From Ectocarpus siliculosus (Eukaryota > Sar > Phaeophyceae > Ectocarpales > Ectocarpaceae), in the NCBI GenBank assembly GCA_000310025.1, contig FN649743.1, positions 4,092,807 through 4,156,806 of the forward strand: a DNA stretch of 64,000 nt, written 5' to 3'. Below the pieces are notes generated by a model. That model did not search any database, was not told the DNA's origin, and saw only the letters and a program-made list of their open reading frames with translations. Positions 9,205-21,973 of this stretch are shown here, one piece after another; the first letter of the stretch is position 1; every line of letters starts with the position of its first letter. The position numbers and the translations under genes were made by a program.

Positions 9205-12186
9205 GGTCGCGCGTTTGCGCTTGTTGGTGCTTCATGCGATGAAAACAATCATGGATCGGATGTGATGCCCGTCGATATTAGAGTGGCGGGAGGCAGGCAG
9301 GACCGGTTCATACGATGATATTTGGTACTGTAGATACCACAATGCATTGGATGTTTTTATTTACTTCGTGGAGCCCAGCATAACGGAGGATCTGACTCTC
9401 TCAACCCCCTTGTGGTGACAGCGTGTACTTGTTGGCTATACTGCTGTATTGATTTTCCCCCCGCTGTTCACGTTGCGGGCCGAGACACGAGACATGGCAT
9501 AAAATTGGACCCGTTTGTGTACATAGATGCCCCGTTGTCGCCCAGAAGGTGGGGGTTTGAAAGCAAACCAACCCCGTGAACGCGCTGCTGAACAGGATCG
9601 GAAAAAAGACAGACATCACCGCCAAAGAACCCCCCCCACATCTCTCTCTCGGTGGCGGATTGATGGCTTGTTTTTTTGTTTCTCTGATCTTCTCCAACAT
9701 ACGGTCCCGGAGGTGGCGTGTACAATGCGACGCCCATGCGTGGTGCGCGACCGCTCATGCATGTAAGGAAAGCTGACGAGGGGGTGACGTTATGGCGCTG
9801 CTTTCGGTGCGAAAAAGATCCAGATCCGAAACAACATTGTCATGAGAACTTGCACGCGGGGCAGTCTAGACGACGATATATTCCGTTCGCGGAGTGGGGG
9901 ATTTGTTCTCGCCCAAGTCTGCACGCGCAACAAGCAATACATTTTGCAAGACCTTGCTGCTCTATCATACAGCAAAAACAACAAGCTTGATCTCTTGTCT
10001 GTCTCTGCCTCTCCTTCAAAGTTGCCCCGGGGTAGGGAGCATGAAAAGCGGGAAAACAAACGACTACAGGACGGGTGGAGGAGCGCACTGGTAGGAGACA
10101 GCCTTGATCAAGCACGTACAGCAGCAATCGGATGCCAAACGAGAACCTGCCTTTCTTTCGAGGGAGAGCGCACGTCCACAGCTTGGTTCCCTGGGCCCAC
10201 TACGCGATGGCAAGCGTGACTAAGGATAAGATTCGGGTGTGCGAATGGCAGGCGCGGTTGGTGCTCGTTACATGTCGTCTAAGGCTCCTCCATCGTCATC
10301 ATCACGTCAGGATTCGCGACAAGATACCTGGAGGCATTCCTGCTGCCATTGTTGCTGCCGTTACTGCTGCCATTGTTGTTGCTGCTGAAACTCGCGCCAC
10401 CGACGGCCGCCTTTGGCGGGCCCCTCTCCTCTTCCGTTATTCTGCTGGCGGACAGAGAAGCCATCCTGCTTATTGCTGACAGCTGCTGGCGCTGTGCTCG
10501 TCTGCAAGGAATGGATGTATGATAGGTGCGGCGAGATTTTGGTGAAGAAGCACCAAAGGATCGTGAAACCGCGGCTGTATCTGCGTTGTTGTTGTGATGG
10601 CTGGGGCCGGCTCGAGAGAGTTGGGACTTGTCCTCTGGGTCGAGGGGGGGAAGGGAAACCTTTTTCTCCGAGAGTGCTTTGAGGAAATCCCTGCGGCGTG
10701 CTGTGTGTGTGCAGAAAATAATCGCCTCGTGGGCATGTGAAGCGATGAAGCATGCACCAGCACAGCAGTGTGGTGCGCGGCCGGAAAAACTCCATACACA
10801 CCGGGGGGGGGGGGGGGTTCCTTGAATGTGCTCTGTGAGCCCCCCTTTGCAAACCAACACCAGCTGCTCTGTGCTTTGCACCACCACGATCTGTCCTATC
10901 CTACCCTCTACCCCGCAGGATCGAGGTGAGCTCGTCACTCAGACCAGCATGCAATATGTGATGGGCCTGGTGCAGTAGTGCGCGCTCGATTGTAACGCAT
11001 TCCTATGGTGGATGTTTTGTTTCAAGTGTGTGCGGCGTGATGTGTGGGCTTGCGGGGGGGCACTGCTTTAAGAGTAGTTTCCCCAAGAGATGCGTAGCAG
11101 AGGGCCACCACTCCGCCTGCCATCGTCACCACGCGTGCACCATCTAATGGCGTATCGGCATGGCTTGGGTGGAGCTTGTGGTTGGCTTGGGGTGTTTCGT
11201 GCATCCGTTGCTGTGCTTGCGTTTTTTCTGCGCGCAAATCCTCTTTCGCCGCAGCTGCTGGGCCCCAGACCGTTGTTGACCCCCCCCTGTGGACTTGTTA
11301 CAACTTGTTGGTGAACGCCTTTGCGTGTTCAGGCTGCACAGCTTGTTTGTCGAAGCCATGTGCAGTTAAATATTCAGTCGTGGTAGCGTATTGTGCAACC
11401 CGATCTTTATTCTGGAAGGAGAGCAACGGTGTGTTTGTGGATGGAATTGTGTGTTGCATTACTGCTGTTGTATTCTGATGACATCTGCTCTCCTTGCGGT
11501 TCGGGCGTCGAGAGGGCTGGTCTCCGTACCGCTTCCAACGGCAGCTACAAGGTGCTTCATGCTACTAAACAAGGATCGCCGTCGGAACAAGCTGGCGAAT
11601 GTGCCGGTTTCATGGTTGCGAAGATCAACGTGATTTTTTTGTGTAGTGTGTCGAGAAACGCATATCATCAACAGAGACGTTGTGGGTGCGGGCATCACAC
11701 CGCACGCGGCCCAACCCTCGTAAGGGGTGGATACCATAAGAAAAGCTTGCTCACCTACTTGCTGTATGTACACTATACCTGGACCAAATTTTCGAAACTC
11801 GAATACTCCACGACGAAGAACATGCCAAAGTCAAGAGATATTCTCTCGGAAAGCTCTGGACGAGACGGTTCCAACGCCGCCATTGTAGGCACTTTTGCGT
11901 TACGTGCTGCAGAGTAATCGGGCTGTCAAAATCGGTCCAGGGGATACAATATCTTACGCAACCGAAGGTAGTTGCCGGACATAGAGGCACGTCCTTCGCC
12001 TCTTGAAACAACACTCCCGGAGCACGATTACAACATGCGCTGACATGCGCCGCCTTATGCCTTCTTCCCGCTTCGCATTTTTTTGCCGTTCAGGCGTGAA
12101 CAAGTGCAGCACCACCACCGGCAGCAGCACCAGCCCACCGAACCCACTCGCACCCGCGGAGCGGCAGGGGTCAGGCAGGCAGCGAC
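9205..12186. other. Intergenic region between the MYB and CWC21/SRRM2 genes
   Basis: About 3 kb with no recognisable protein. It contains a MITE copy (about 11765-11960), a poly-G run near 10803-10817 and CAA/GCT-type simple sequence near 10340-10400. Open frames here are low-complexity or antisense artefacts. Confidence 0.6.
11765..11962 (-). mobile_element. MITE with terminal inverted repeats (family A, copy 1)
   Basis: The left end reads CTATACCTGGACCAAATTTT and the right end, reverse-complemented, TATCCCCTGGACCGATTTT. The interior, reverse-complemented, matches 31960-32000 (GGCGGCGTTG...CCGTCT...AGAGCT). It is a non-coding, non-autonomous DNA transposon in the opposite orientation to the 31.9 kb copy. 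Confidence 0.7.
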
Positions 12187-15100
12187 ATGTACAACAACGT
12201 CGGGATCAGGACCCCTCGCGGCTCGGGCACAAGCGGCCATGTCATGTCCAACAGAAGGTACGCTCTTTGGATGAATATCTAAAGTGTTGGAACTGGACTC
12301 GCGTTTTGTATCGAGGCCAACAGCAGCAGTGCTATAATAGCGCCTCCCGAGAAGACGCAGTTGCTACCACATAACGGTAGTCTTCGCTTGCACACTGCAG
12401 TAGGCACCCCTCGCGCCCGGGATCTGTGCTGAAGCACGGCTGGAGCAACAAAATTGAGCTTGGATACCGCACGCCCAGAATCTGTGCTGAATCATTACTG
12501 GGACAACAAGAAAATCGAGCTCGGAACCCTGCCCCCTCTTGTGCCCTGCCCCTCGTCTCTTATTTTTTTTGCGTTCCCGCACACAACGAACGGCGAAACA
12601 AACAGCCACGTGCGCGCGCAGGCGTTTCGCATGGGGATAGACCGCAACACCGGGAAGCTCCAGGCCCGTGACTGGGAGGAGCCACCGCCGCGAAAGGCCA
12701 ACGAGGAGCTGCTAGACCACCAACGCAAGCGCAAGGTGTGTGTGGGTTGTTTTTGGCGTTCAATAGTTGTCTGTGGTCCACTACCCCAATAGTCGTTGCC
12801 TTTGTTCAGTACTCCTCTTGGCCGTTTCCGTTTTTGCTGGTTGTTGTGCGTGCTGGTCGTTGTTTTTGCACTGTCAGAGGAGTTATGTACTGTTGGAGGT
12901 GAATGTTCTGCTACCCATAGCACCCGCAGTAGTTCGTCCGTCCGTTGGGTGCTGTTTGGTACCTGCGGCTTGCTTCGTCGTCGACATTTTCCGCGATTTC
13001 CGCTCAGTCAAATTTTTTTTGTCGGTTTGGATCTTCGTGCTCGGCTTTGTTTTCTGCGCTCAGAGGAGGTACAGAGGAGGTATTGTCGGAGGGGCGAACG
13101 TTCTGCTAACTACAGCAATCGCAGCAGTTCGGCCATCGGGTGTTGTTTGCTACCTGCCGCTTGCTTCGTCGTGGATATTTGCCGCGATTTCCGCTCGGCT
13201 GCTGTGTCGGTGTCGCTCTGCGTGTTCGGCTTTGTTTTTGCGCCCAGAGGAGTCATTGTTTTAGAGGCGAACGTCCCGCTAACCACAGCGGTCTCAGCAG
13301 AAGTTATTTTTTCGTGGAGTATGTATTTCTACCGCTTGTATCGGCTGTGCCATGAAAGTCGCTCCGGCGGCAGCTTGTTTCGACATCTTGGCAGTCCTCT
13401 TGTGCCAACTGTACTCTCTTCAGTCTCCTTTTCGACTACGGCTGCGGGCAGCCCTCCGCCACCGTCTTCCGTAGTGTTTAACTTGTCGGTGCTGATTTTG
13501 TTTTGTATTTTTCCGTTGATGGGTCTCTCAGATGAGCTTCTCTGGATTTTTTGTAGATTTGGCCTACCCCGCTGGATGTCGCGCCAGTGGGGCCCCCTCT
13601 GCGGTGCTCGCTCCTTGTTTGGGACGCCCTTCGCTACCAGCTACGCTAACATTTAGTTGTTGGAATAATTTTTGTTGGGCCACTTTACCTAACTTTTCTG
13701 CGGGAGCTGTTGTGTTTTGTTTTCTCTGTTCGTTGCTGTTGATATGGAGAGGCGTTTTTAACCGAGCCATGAACGCTGCGCGTGTCTGCTGTGCGCGTGT
13801 TTTTTTTTTTTTCTCGCCGTCCGGCTAAGGTGGAAGCCAAGATCTTCGAGCTGCAGGAGGCGATGGCCGACCGTGGCTACAGCGACGCCGAGATTGAGGA
13901 AAAGGTAAACGCAGGAAAATGGTGTTTCCGTGTTCTGTTTAGGTTTTGCTCGGTCTCGCGTGGTTGGACGAGCGTTGCCACTGCTGCGCGTCGGTGTCCT
14001 CCTTTTTGATCCCTTAGCCTTGGTTCCCTCCCTCGTGCCATCACGTGGTGCGGCATACGTATTGTGCATACGTATCCTCGTTGGTTTGGGTTTCTAAGGT
14101 GTATGTTCTGCTCCTGTCTGCTTCTAATCGTGCCGTCAGTAGGTTCCAGGTCGCGCCATGTTTCTCGAACCCCGGTGTGTTGGGCGCTATTAGCGTTGCT
14201 GCTGCTGCCGTTCCTGTTGTGTTGTTGTCGTTGATGTTGTTGGTGTTGTTGTTGTTAATGTTGTTGCTGTAGTTGCTGTTATTGTTGCTGCTGCTGCTTC
14301 TGCTGTTGCTGCTGCTGTGGGGGTTGTTTGTTGTTTTGTTGTCTCCGTCGCTGTTGTCGTGCTTGTAAATGCCGACGTCGCTGTTTCGTTTGGGCGATGC
14401 GGTTGTCTTGTGTCTCGCGTGCCCCTCCGAAATCCAGGTCGCAGAGGTCCGCAAAGGGCTGGAAGAGCGGGAAGGGAGCGGCCAAAAGGCGTCCCTGCTC
14501 AAGGGCAAGAAGGGCGGCGGCGGCGGCGGCGGCGGAGCGGGTACCATGGACTCCCACATGCGGGACGTGAAGAAGGCGGACGACAACCGCCGCATGAGAG
14601 AGGCGTTCGGACTCGGCGATGACTACGCGGCCGGGGAGGCGTTCGACGAGGAAGCCCAGGAGCGGAAGAAGGAAGCGCGCAGGAAGTGAGTCTTGTCCTA
14701 AGGTGGTAGTGAAATGTTTGGTTGGTATTTGTGTCTGGGGACTTGGGCAATCACCGACATGTATGGTGTTCGGTTACCAGGGGCGTGTTTTCGGTCAGTT
14801 TTTGTACTAGCCAGGTAGTACTGAATTGAGTAGTGTGACGACGGCGTGGGCTTCAGGAACGCCGATCTTTGGAGAGCGTCATACGTACATCGTTCAGGCC
14901 CAATGAGGGCGACACGGAGGTCGGTGAGCAGGACCGTTCAACCCTTTTTTTTGCGATCACCAACGAAATGGAATGGAATGGCGCCGAAAGCCGCTCCCCT
15001 CTGTTGGCTTTGTTGATGCCTTGCCTTGACATAAGTAGCAAGATGCCTGTGCCTACGGTTGAGAAGGCTTTGGGGCAACTTTTCATGCCAAGGAAGAAAA

Positions 15101-18081
15101 TGATCTCTGTAAACAAGATATATATGTTGAGCATGACAGCAACCGACTCCCATGGTTAAGGAATGTGGGGTCTACTGGTGATCGACATCTCACGCCGGCA
15201 CTCAGTCTCTCTCGCTCTTTTGTTGGCCTGTCTGTCGGTCTCCCTTGTTCTTGTCAGGGAGCGAGAGGCGAAGGACAAGGAGTGGGAGGAGAAAAAAGCG
15301 GCGAAGAAGGCGGAGGAGAAGAAGGAGAAACGCCGCCGGGAAAAGGCCGGGAGCGACGACGATCAGGTGCGGTGTGCAGCTCACTTTCAAACAAGCAGCC
15401 GTGCTGATGACAGGAGTTGAAAAATTTTGTTTCAGGCGCGAGGCGAGGCTTGTCCTAGGATGGGTGGGGGGCGGGGTTGAAGTTTCGTTTCAGACGGGAG
15501 GCGAGGCTGTTGCTAGTGGTTTGTGGCGAGGCTGCGGAGTCACTGCACAGGAATGGCACGACGAGGCGTGATGCGGGTGTATCTGATGGTATCCCTTGTG
15601 GCAGTGTATGACAGTACGCGTTTTTTCGTCAACAGGCGAAGGGCGTGGGCATTGTTTCTTGACATCACCAGGACACAAGTTTTCATGTTTATTTTTAGCA
15701 ATAGACGTACATCCTGGTTCTTTGGGTGCGCGTGGAAGTTTTGTTTTCTTGTTGCCGCCCCCGGTACGTCTGCGTGGCCTGTTCGAACTTGATGTCATTC
15801 AAAGTCAATTTTGTACGAACCCGATCACTCTTTTTGCTGATGTTGGTGTTTCCTCGTAATGGGGTGTTATGCCCTCTGGTATACTCTTGGCTACTCTTCA
15901 ACAGGAAACATACCGAATTGCCGTGGGGGTCACAAGCCATAACGAGGTAGACATGGGATGAAAGTGCAAACACACGGGCTTCTTATGCGGTCCTCAGCGT
16001 CGATACAAATCTCACTCGCGAGTGTCTAGATACAAACACAGTGTAAGAGTGTTCTTATACAAGCAGGAGCAGCAGCGTCGATACAAAGACGGCCGAACAC
16101 TCGCGACAAACCGAACGTCTCTGGAAAAGAGCAAGTCCAGACAGCCGATGAAGCGGCGAAGAGCAAGGAAGAGTGTGCCGCCCTTTGTTTTGTTTTTGTT
16201 CTTCTGTTTCTTGGTTCTGTAAGCTTATCGCTGGGTACGGGGCAGCTCAAACTCGGGTGGCCGCCGGGCCCACTTCCTCGCAACGGCACTCTAGGTCCTT
16301 GATGGGCGAGCTCATGTGAGAATCAACAGTGACAACGCCAAAGAACAAGCAGCAGGTAGCCTCGCGTTCACACCCGTTGTCTATGTACCACACCACGATA
16401 TGATCAGGACGGTCAGGAGGGAGGAGCCCGGAAGGGGGGCAGCAGGCGCGGCGACTCGCAAGAAGCCGAGCGTGACAGCATGATGGCAAAGGTGAGGACC
16501 GAAATTTTGTCGAGAAAGGATTTCCGCTTGCGGTTCTACACCTTGCTCTTGCAACCGAGGTGGTGGGTCGGACAATTAAATAATACCCGTTGGAGATATA
16601 ACCGCAGTCGAAGGGGATGTGCTGAAGTCCTGACATGGAGGGGAGGGAAAACGGCTGGAAACTGGGCTTATTTTGAGTCTAATTCTTTTGGCAGTGGCTC
16701 CTACCATGTATGCGGAACGCAGGAGCTTCGTTGACTGTACGACCGCGTACACCGTTGCATCCCGGCAGGTCTGTCAAATGTGTTGCATGTTCTCCTTCGA
16801 CCCATCCTTGGCCCCGCCCACCCTACCCCTCCCGTAAATCGAATGGACCCACCGACCTGACAGAGAGCCGAGCGCTTCGGCGCCAGCGCTAACGAGCCCA
16901 GAGGATCCTCCAACAACGACCGCAAAGGGCGCGGACAGTTCCGTGCCGGGGGCCCCGGCAACAAGAACAACGACAAGAGGGCGGGGGGGCGCGACGGCAG
17001 GGATGGAGAAAGAAGGCCCTCGGAGATGAATGTCAAGGATGCTCTGGCGGGGGGGTTGTCGGCCCCTCGTGGGGGCTCTAGGCGTGACCGGGCTAGAAGC
17101 GAAGATGAAGGCCCGCGGGATGTTGTCATCCACGTGGATGGCGAAGACGGCGGGGGTCGGGGCCGCCCCAGGGACCGCGCGGAGGGCAGCGGGCGGAACG
17201 TCCACGTGCGCGTCGCCGGGGAAGGCGGCCGGGGGGACTCCGAGGATTCGCGGTACCGCGGCGACCGGGGCCGGGGGTATGGTGATGACAGTGATGGCGA
17301 AGGGTCGGAGCGCGAGGTTATCGTGGTGACTCAGTCGGGTGTGGACGAGAACGATAGGTGGCAGGCGGACGGGAACGGGGTCTTCGCGGAGGATGGTCTG
17401 GGGGGGGGCTCCGCAGCCCCCGCCTCGTCCACTACCACCCCCCACTCCCCCGCTGACGACGACCTTCGCGGAAGGATCAAAGGCCGCGGCCGTCGGGGTG
17501 TAGAATGCGAGTCCTCCCCCCCTCGAAAGAAGGCCGCTCTCGCTCCCTCTGGCGGAGATCTGCGGGAAAGAATTTCCGGTCGGGGGCGCCGCGGCGGTGA
17601 GTCCCCGCCCAAGAAGCAGCACCGCAAACATTCGCCATCCGCCCCGGGAAGCGACGGTGTTGGTACCGGCGGCGCGGGGTCCCCGGCCCGGCCGGCGAAG
17701 AGGGCGCCGCCGGCCGAGGTCGGCAGCGATAAGCGCAAGCGCGACGGGTCTCGGGACAGTGGCGGGAGGGGCGCCGACAAGTCACGGGGCGGCGTTGGTA
17801 TGTCTGACAGGGGGAGAGGTGGAGGAGACAGGAACGGTGGCGGTGGCGGCGGCGGCGGCGGCGGCGGGAAGGGTGACAGGCGTCGGTCTCGCAGCGAGGA
17901 ATCTTCATCCTCCTCTTCGTCTTCATCGTCATCGAGTTCTTCGTCCTCGTCCTCCTCCTCGTCCTCGTCCTCTTCGTCGTCATCGAGCTCTTCCTCCTCC
18001 TCCTCCTCCTCCTCTTCTTCGGCGTCGCCTGTTCGCTCCTCTAGCAAGCGGCCCTCCAAGCGGCCCTCCCGCCGGAGGTGA
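12187..18081 (+). CDS. CWC21/SRRM2-type spliceosomal SR protein, 6 exons
   Basis: The ortholog of yeast Cwc21 and human SRRM2 (SRm300), which binds Prp8/Snu114 in the active spliceosome. Exons, all in phase: 12187-12257, 12606-12735, 13830-13904, 14438-14685, 15258-15366, 16864-18081; 616 residues. The N terminus MYNNVGIRTPRGSGTSGHV is the diagnostic CWC21 start. Residues 53-92 form the cwf21 helix pair (ANEELLDHQRKRK then VEAKIFELQEAMADRGYSD, split exactly at an intron). Next come a Lys/Glu-rich coiled-coil-like segment (about 93-211), a disordered Arg/Gly/Asp-rich region with repeated GRGRRG and DLR(E/G)RI motifs, and a near-pure serine run at about 557-600 followed by SPVRSSSKRPSKRPSRRR. 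Family proteins differ greatly in tail length; human SRRM2 is far longer. The second exon start (12606) rests on phase and the SHV join. Confidence 0.9.
12820..13320. repeat. About 185-bp tandem repeat, about 2.7 copies, in CWC21 intron 2
   Basis: The landmark CAGAGGAG recurs at about 12875, 13061 and 13245, each followed by GCGAACGT- or GTGAATGT-type sequence and then TCGTCGT...CCGCGATTTCCGCTC. The copies have diverged and show no coding pattern. Confidence 0.85.
14195..14345. repeat. GTT/GCT-rich simple sequence in CWC21 intron 3
   Basis: Imperfect GTT and GCT triplets run for about 150 bp, giving spurious poly-Asn, poly-Gln and poly-Leu frames. No function is apparent. Confidence 0.8.
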
Positions 18082-20578
18082 TGCGATTTCGGTCACATCC
18101 AATGGTGAAATTCTCAACACGACTTTTTGGTCATGGCGGGGGCTGGAAATGAGTACAATGGTGGGCCAACTCCCCGTGGCTTGAGGCGAGCGAGACGTGA
18201 ATAACTCGTCTGTTTCCGGACTCCGGCTGTCTAGTGAAGGCCCGCTCCGTCCTACATTGCTCAGGGGGTGCGAGGGACTTTTGTGTTGGAGGGCGTGGTG
18301 TCCCCTTTGGTCTTATGTGCATCATCCCCGTCCACCATTCCCCACGGGAAACAAGCCAAACGGAGGGACTTCGGCTATTTTAAGTGTAGACATACTCCGA
18401 ACAATGGCGGAGTAGCACTTCGTGTCTACACATGACTTTTGTTCTGGGGCTGCCTTGCAAAGTTTCTCTTTTTCATCGTGCTGTTAAAGACGTTTTCCAC
18501 CCGGTGCCTTGAGGGTGTCCGAGGCAAACGGGTTTCTCGACAAGATGGCTTCGTCTAGTTGGGGCGTTGCGGCAGCGCGAGCAGCAAGAACAGCGTGGTC
18601 TGTGTCTCGTTACCCTAGGCTCCAGAAAAAACATTTGGAGTTCTTGGGGGTAGTGCTCTTGATGAAGGCAGCCGGAGAGGAGAGGGAAGGGGATGCTAAC
18701 TAGAGGATGTGCCCATGAGAAGCTTCTGAGTATGGTCTCGTTGTCACCGACCGTTGTCGTGTGTTACCCTTGCGAGAGGGCTGTGTGTGTTGGTGTTGGA
18801 GTTGCTACAAGTAGTACCGGGAAGAGAGGGAGGGTTGTCAAACTTGTCGTGGGAAGAGAAAGAATACCATCCGTTCAGGGGAGACGTAAAACTGCGAGCT
18901 AATAGGTGCTAGCGGCTTAGAAGTTTGGGTTGGGTGGCTGATGGGGGCCGAGTCTTCAAAACGATGATTCATGAATTCAGCAAGAGCTGGTCTTCAATCG
19001 AATGGTCATTTTTTTTGTGCTGTTTTTCCCTGTTCACCTCCCGGCGGGTTTTCTAACCCCGTGAAGTGACGCCGAGCAGATGCGGACAAAGAACGTCGGG
19101 TCGGGTTGCCAGACATGTGTAGATTGCATCCCTGGCCGGCACTGCAACCGCTGGTGTTGTTTTCTGCAGGCACTGACGAACGGACGCAAGAAGAAACACC
19201 CACACATTCGTGAATCGTTTCCCCGAGCTGGCCGTCTGTGGGGAGCCATACAACACTTCACTTCACTTCACCACAATCTGTTTCAGCTGGAAGACAACCG
19301 GTGCGTGAGGTAGGTCCCCCTCTGGGTGGAAGCAACGGCGTGGGCTTGGGCGGGGATGTACCAACACCATCACGTCCTGTCCAGCAGACCGATCTCATTA
19401 TTTTAAGCATGGCACTGAGCTCATGCCCAGCGTTGGGCTTGGGAATGCAATAATGCGTTCAAAACATACATTTTGCTCACGTTGCTCCTACAAACTAAAC
19501 TTCTCTCGGCAGGAATGCGCCGAATATCCAACGCATTTTGTACCAAATCGAAGTCACGAGCGGGGGGGAACACAAACATCACAAACAAGCTGCTTAAACA
19601 AGCGTATTGCCGAACGTTGCGCACATACGCACTCCGAGAGATATCCTGAACCTCGCACCATCCCTCGTTTTAGTCACCGATTCTCGTTGCTACACACAAC
19701 GAACCTTGCGGCACACTTTACTACTCGAACCACACTGGCGACTCCTGTGAAAAAAAACGCCAGCAAGGACAGACAGCTCCACGCTGCTTTCGACCCGCAG
19801 AAAAAACCCAGATAACTCACCTCATTCACCACGAGCAATCCTCCGGAACCACCAACGCCAAGGGCATCTCAACCGGAGCTTCAAGGTTGCTCGTAATACT
19901 ACCCATAGACCCACAAACAATAAGTCTATACACTGTATATTGGTGGTAACGCCGACACCCACAAATATGAAATAGCTTATTGGTAACGCACATCGACAGC
20001 ACCGGGTTCTTATGGTGTGATGGGCGCGCACTCGAAGGTATTTAATTCGTACTAATATAGGTGCCGCCCGTTATCCAAGCACAAGAGGCGTTCCCTTCCC
20101 GTGAAAAGCAAGCGTCACGCTGATGCTTCTGCTGCCTCTGGCGTGCACCATGGGTAACTCCACTCGAGCGGGGGGAAGCTACAGGCCGGAGAAACCACCA
20201 GGGCCAAGCCACAGCAGTCAAACTTTCCGCGAGTACCTGCGACAGCAGTCCACGAGTGCGTCAGGACAGCCATTGCAAACGCGCTCAGGTCATCGGTGGC
20301 CGCGAGCCTTAAGAGCGTGGTGCCATATTCAAGATGGGTCTGGTGCGAAGATTAAGATTCGACGGAAGGCACTCGCGGCGACCAAAAATCAAGGAGCAGA
20401 CGGCACATGTCTCGGGTTCATGCCTGGAAGTCTCACGACGAGATCCCTCAACTACGCGACAACAACAGACGGCATGGTTCTGCGCAGACGACGGTGAAAC
20501 GGATGGGAAACGTCAGCTCGAAAAACATACAGACCTGTATCGAAGGCATCACAACAAAAGCAGTCGGCGCGAAGTCCG
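18082..20578. other. Intergenic region between convergent CWC21 and ankyrin genes
   Basis: About 2.5 kb. No conserved protein, tRNA or clear repeat was recognised. Frames near 20334-20855 on the plus strand overlap the ankyrin gene in antisense and are shadows of it. Confidence 0.5.
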
Positions 20579-21973
20579 CTACCAGGTACATGTCAAAGCC
20601 ATAACTCCTGAAAGTCCCCACCCAAACCCCGACACAACAGTAAATGCACCGCGAGCGTCATCATACCACAGCCCCACCCACCTAAACAGGGTCTTCAACA
20701 GAACACCACGCGTCCCAGGCTTTCGTCTCAGCATCGGGGACATGGCCCGCAGCGGTGTTGCCACCGCCGTTGAAGCCGTCTCGGTCTTTGTGTCCCCTGC
20801 CGCTTGGGCGATGCGGGGGGGCTCACCGCTGGCCCACAACCAAGAGACTGCGTGAACGGCCTCCGCCCGCGAAAGCAGGCAGCGAGTGTCCTTCAGCCTC
20901 TGCAGCTGCTCCTTGGTAGCGGCTTCGCCGTCGACTCTCCCCTCCCGCAACAAGCGGGTCGTGAAAGCCAGCGGTGTCTCGCTGGTCTTTTCCCACCGAG
21001 GGGTAATCCTCGTGACTCCGACGGCCCGCGTCGTGTTCGCTCCGGCATCAACCAGCAGCCTCACGATCTTGGGCGAGCAGAGCCGGCCGGCGCCGACGTC
21101 GACGGCGCACATCACCGGCGTTCGGCCGTAAGGGTCCCTGGTACCGTTCACGTACGCGTCGGCGTCAGCCTGGCGCCGCCGCAAGAGGAACTTGACCGCA
21201 ACGGCCCGACCGTTCTCCGCCGCAAGAATCAGGGCCGGGCCTGTGTCGACGACCCCGCCGGCGTCCAACAACACGGCCATGAACTCGAGATGCTCCTCGT
21301 CAGCAGCCTGACGGAGGGCTTCTACGCCGCCGCTTGGACCGCCACAACCCCGGATGCCGACCTGTCGTATCATCTCCCGCGCTACGTCCGGGTTCCCGTG
21401 TAGCGCCGCCATTTCCAACGGGACGTAGGATACCCCCATCGGCGTGTGCGAGCACAAGAGTGGGTTCGCCTTCGCGCGCAGGAGGACCCCGATGGTGGCC
21501 GCGTGTCCGCTCTCGGCCGCGAGGTACATCGGCGTCGCTCCGTCGGGCATGCGGCAGTCAACCTTCGCGCCGGCGTCGACCAGCGCTCGGACCACCTCCG
21601 TGTGCCCTTCATTGGCGGCCAGATGAAGAGGCGTATTGCCGGCGCGGGTGGTAGCGTCGACGCACGCGCCGGTCTCGATGAACATCTTGGTTATGGACAG
21701 CTTCCCACCCTGGGCCGAGATGTGTATAGCCGAATAGCCGCTAGGATCCGCGAGTGATACGTTCGCCCCTTTGCTCAACAGAGCGTTGACAACACCCGCG
21801 TAGCCCTTGACCGTCGCTATCATGAGAGCGGTTGCGGCGCTGGGATTGCCCAGGTCGATGTCGGGTGCTCCCCTGCTGGAAAGAATCGCGCCTGTCATCT
21901 CAACGGAGCCGTCCCAAGCGGCCTTGTGCAAAGCGTTCATGGGACCTCGGGTCACCTGCTGTGGGCGAGGCAT
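20579..21973 (-). CDS. Ankyrin-repeat protein, intronless
   Basis: 464 residues in one open frame. Ankyrin repeats fill about residues 12-330: typical units are NALHKAAWDGSVEMTGAIL, ATALMIATVKGYAGVVNALL, SAIHISAQGGKLSITKMFI, NTPLHLAANEGHTEVVRALV and ATPMYLAAESGHAATIGVLL, with later, more degenerate units (ALILAAENGRAVAVKFLL; CSPKIVRLLVDAGAN). Ankyrin stacks bind other proteins; no partner can be named. After about 400 comes a basic MLRRKPGTR and a hydrophobic, aromatic tail (VLLKTLFRWVGLWYDD) that may touch membrane. A possible donor (CTG|GTAGCG) overlaps the stop codon, so a spliced C-terminal exon cannot be excluded. Intronless, in contrast to its neighbours. It is head to head with the PI4K gene (386 bp between start codons). 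Confidence 0.85.
   Translation of the reverse strand: MPRPQQVTRGPMNALHKAAWDGSVEMTGAILSSRGAPDIDLGNPSAATALMIATVKGYAGVVNALLSKGANVSLADPSGYSAIHISAQGGKLSITKMFIETGACVDATTRAGNTPLHLAANEGHTEVVRALVDAGAKVDCRMPDGATPMYLAAESGHAATIGVLLRAKANPLLCSHTPMGVSYVPLEMAALHGNPDVAREMIRQVGIRGCGGPSGGVEALRQAADEEHLEFMAVLLDAGGVVDTGPALILAAENGRAVAVKFLLRRRQADADAYVNGTRDPYGRTPVMCAVDVGAGRLCSPKIVRLLVDAGANTTRAVGVTRITPRWEKTSETPLAFTTRLLREGRVDGEAATKEQLQRLKDTRCLLSRAEAVHAVSWLWASGEPPRIAQAAGDTKTETASTAVATPLRAMSPMLRRKPGTRGVLLKTLFRWVGLWYDDARGAFTVVSGFGWGLSGVMALTCTW

Noticed and set aside
17331-18059. Minus-strand acidic open frame (Glu/Asp-rich)
   Set aside because: It is the antisense of the poly-Ser and Arg/Gly-rich CWC21 tail.
20804-21654. 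Plus-strand open frames
   Set aside because: They are antisense shadows of the GC-rich ankyrin gene.
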